Assembly: GCA_001795245.1 (NCBI GenBank)
Contig: MGOD01000109.1
Location: 1 to 13,940 of the forward strand
Direction: 5' to 3'
Length of the DNA: 13,940 nucleotides
Origin: Chloroflexi bacterium RBG_16_70_13
GTDB lineage: Bacteria > Chloroflexota > Limnocylindria > Limnocylindrales > CSP1-4
Numbering within the stretch: position 1 is the first letter of the stretch; each line of letters opens with the position of its first letter. The position numbers and the translations under genes are program-made. Below are positions 13,365 to 13,940 of the stretch, piece after piece. Below the pieces are notes generated by a model. It saw only the letters and a program-made list of their open reading frames with translations. It had not been told where the DNA came from and made no database searches.

Positions 13365-13940
13365 CTACGCCTCCGCCGCTAGCTCCGAGTCCTGGAGGCG
13401 CATCGCCAGGACGGCGAGGCCGACGAGGAGGCTGACTCCCATCACCGGGGCGCCGACCATCTTGAGCGTCGAGCTCTCGGCGACGAGCCCGACGATGAAG
13501 GCGACGAGGCCGAGGTTCGTGCCCCAGAACCCGACCTGGGTTGCCCACGGCCAGCGGTCGGCGCGGTCGGCAGTGAGCGTGAGCAGCAGCCCGAAGACGA
13601 GATTCGTGATGACCCCGATGAATGCCGAGTGGTCGCTCGCGACGAGGACGCCGCCGATCGAGGTCGGGTCGGCCGCGATGGCCGGGTCGCTGATGAACTT
13701 GTAGACGACGTACAGGAAGATCGCCATCGCGACGAGGACGAAGACCGCGGCTGCCGCGACGTGCCGGCCGGCCCCGGCCATCCAGTCGGTCCGGAGCGCC
13801 GCCGGGACGACCCGGACGGCGAAGATCACGACGGCCACGATGTTGACGAGGAGATCGATGCCGCCGGCGGCCTGGATCGCGTCGCCGGACAGGAACAGCA
13901 GCGTGCCCGACAGGACGAGCCCGCCGGCGAACAGGGCGCC
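13365..13940 (-). CDS. Multi-pass membrane protein, 5' end outside the window (partial)
   Basis: The frame runs from the right edge to a TAG at 13367-13365, giving 191 visible residues. The open frame continues upstream of an internal GTG at 13838 without a stop, so the start is outside. About six hydrophobic helices are visible, with few charged links. The segment SDHSAFIGVITNLVFG and, after a short loop, QVGFWGTNLGLVAFIVG recall the helix patterns of solitary heme-copper oxidase subunit I-like (CcoN/NnrS-type) proteins. This rests on pattern memory and the usual multiple His ligands are not seen in this fragment. It ends in a soluble tail, RLQDSELAAEA. It converges on the 12899 gene with a hairpin between them. 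The function is unassigned. Confidence 0.7.
   Translation of the reverse strand, partial: GALFAGGLVLSGTLLFLSGDAIQAAGGIDLLVNIVAVVIFAVRVVPAALRTDWMAGAGRHVAAAAVFVLVAMAIFLYVVYKFISDPAIAADPTSIGGVLVASDHSAFIGVITNLVFGLLLTLTADRADRWPWATQVGFWGTNLGLVAFIVGLVAESSTLKMVGAPVMGVSLLVGLAVLAMRLQDSELAAEA

Noticed and set aside
12703..13704. 333-codon plus-strand open frame in the membrane gene cluster
   Set aside because: It overlaps three membrane genes in other frames. Its Ser/Arg/Pro-rich product is typical of frame shadows.
1..13940. CRISPR array, insertion sequence or integrase site
   Set aside because: No regularly spaced repeats, transposase or recombinase genes, or flanking terminal repeats were found on reading both strands.

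Overview
The window is very GC-rich (about 70% by eye) and densely coded, with GTG starts alongside ATG, strong Shine-Dalgarno (SD) sequences and third codon positions that are mostly G or C. This fits a high-GC bacterium such as an uncultivated Chloroflexota or an actinobacterium. The sequence alone does not settle the phylum. No rRNA, tRNA, CRISPR array, transposase or phage gene was seen.

Layout: (1) 1-258, the 3' end of an unrecognised gene. (2) 398-2542, a membrane-anchored GAF-GAF-GGDEF diguanylate cyclase. (3) 2748-3530 on the minus strand, an enoyl-ACP reductase (FabI), divergent from (4) 3589-4488, a HAD-superfamily IIA (NagD-like) phosphatase, followed by (5) 4564-6144, an L-glutamate gamma-semialdehyde (P5C) dehydrogenase. 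(6) 6178-7299 on the minus strand, a GntR-headed LacI-type regulator, divergent from (7) 7470-8078, a small exported protein, then (8) 8240-9310, a SAM methyltransferase. (9) 9521-10081, an exported, C-terminally anchored cupredoxin. (10) 10413-11777, a class III aminotransferase. (11) 11725-12075 on the minus strand, a small membrane protein whose 3' end overlaps the aminotransferase. (12) 12336-13264, a two-gene unit of small membrane proteins. (13) 13365-13940 on the minus strand, a truncated multi-pass membrane protein with a faint heme-copper-oxidase-like look.

How the genes may work together: the aminotransferase resembles the ornithine/4-aminobutyrate group. If it acts on ornithine it would make the substrate of the P5C dehydrogenase 4.3 kb upstream, giving an ornithine-to-glutamate route, but the two are not one operon. 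The cupredoxin and the His-bearing membrane proteins downstream suggest electron transfer at the membrane, which is inference only. The regulator, exported protein and methyltransferase (6178-9310) use a visibly more relaxed codon set than their neighbours and look like an inserted block. Its shared divergent promoter carries an imperfect palindrome and an extended -10. Most of the window is ordinary metabolism. The parts most worth a second look are that block, its operator region, and the unassigned membrane genes at the right end.
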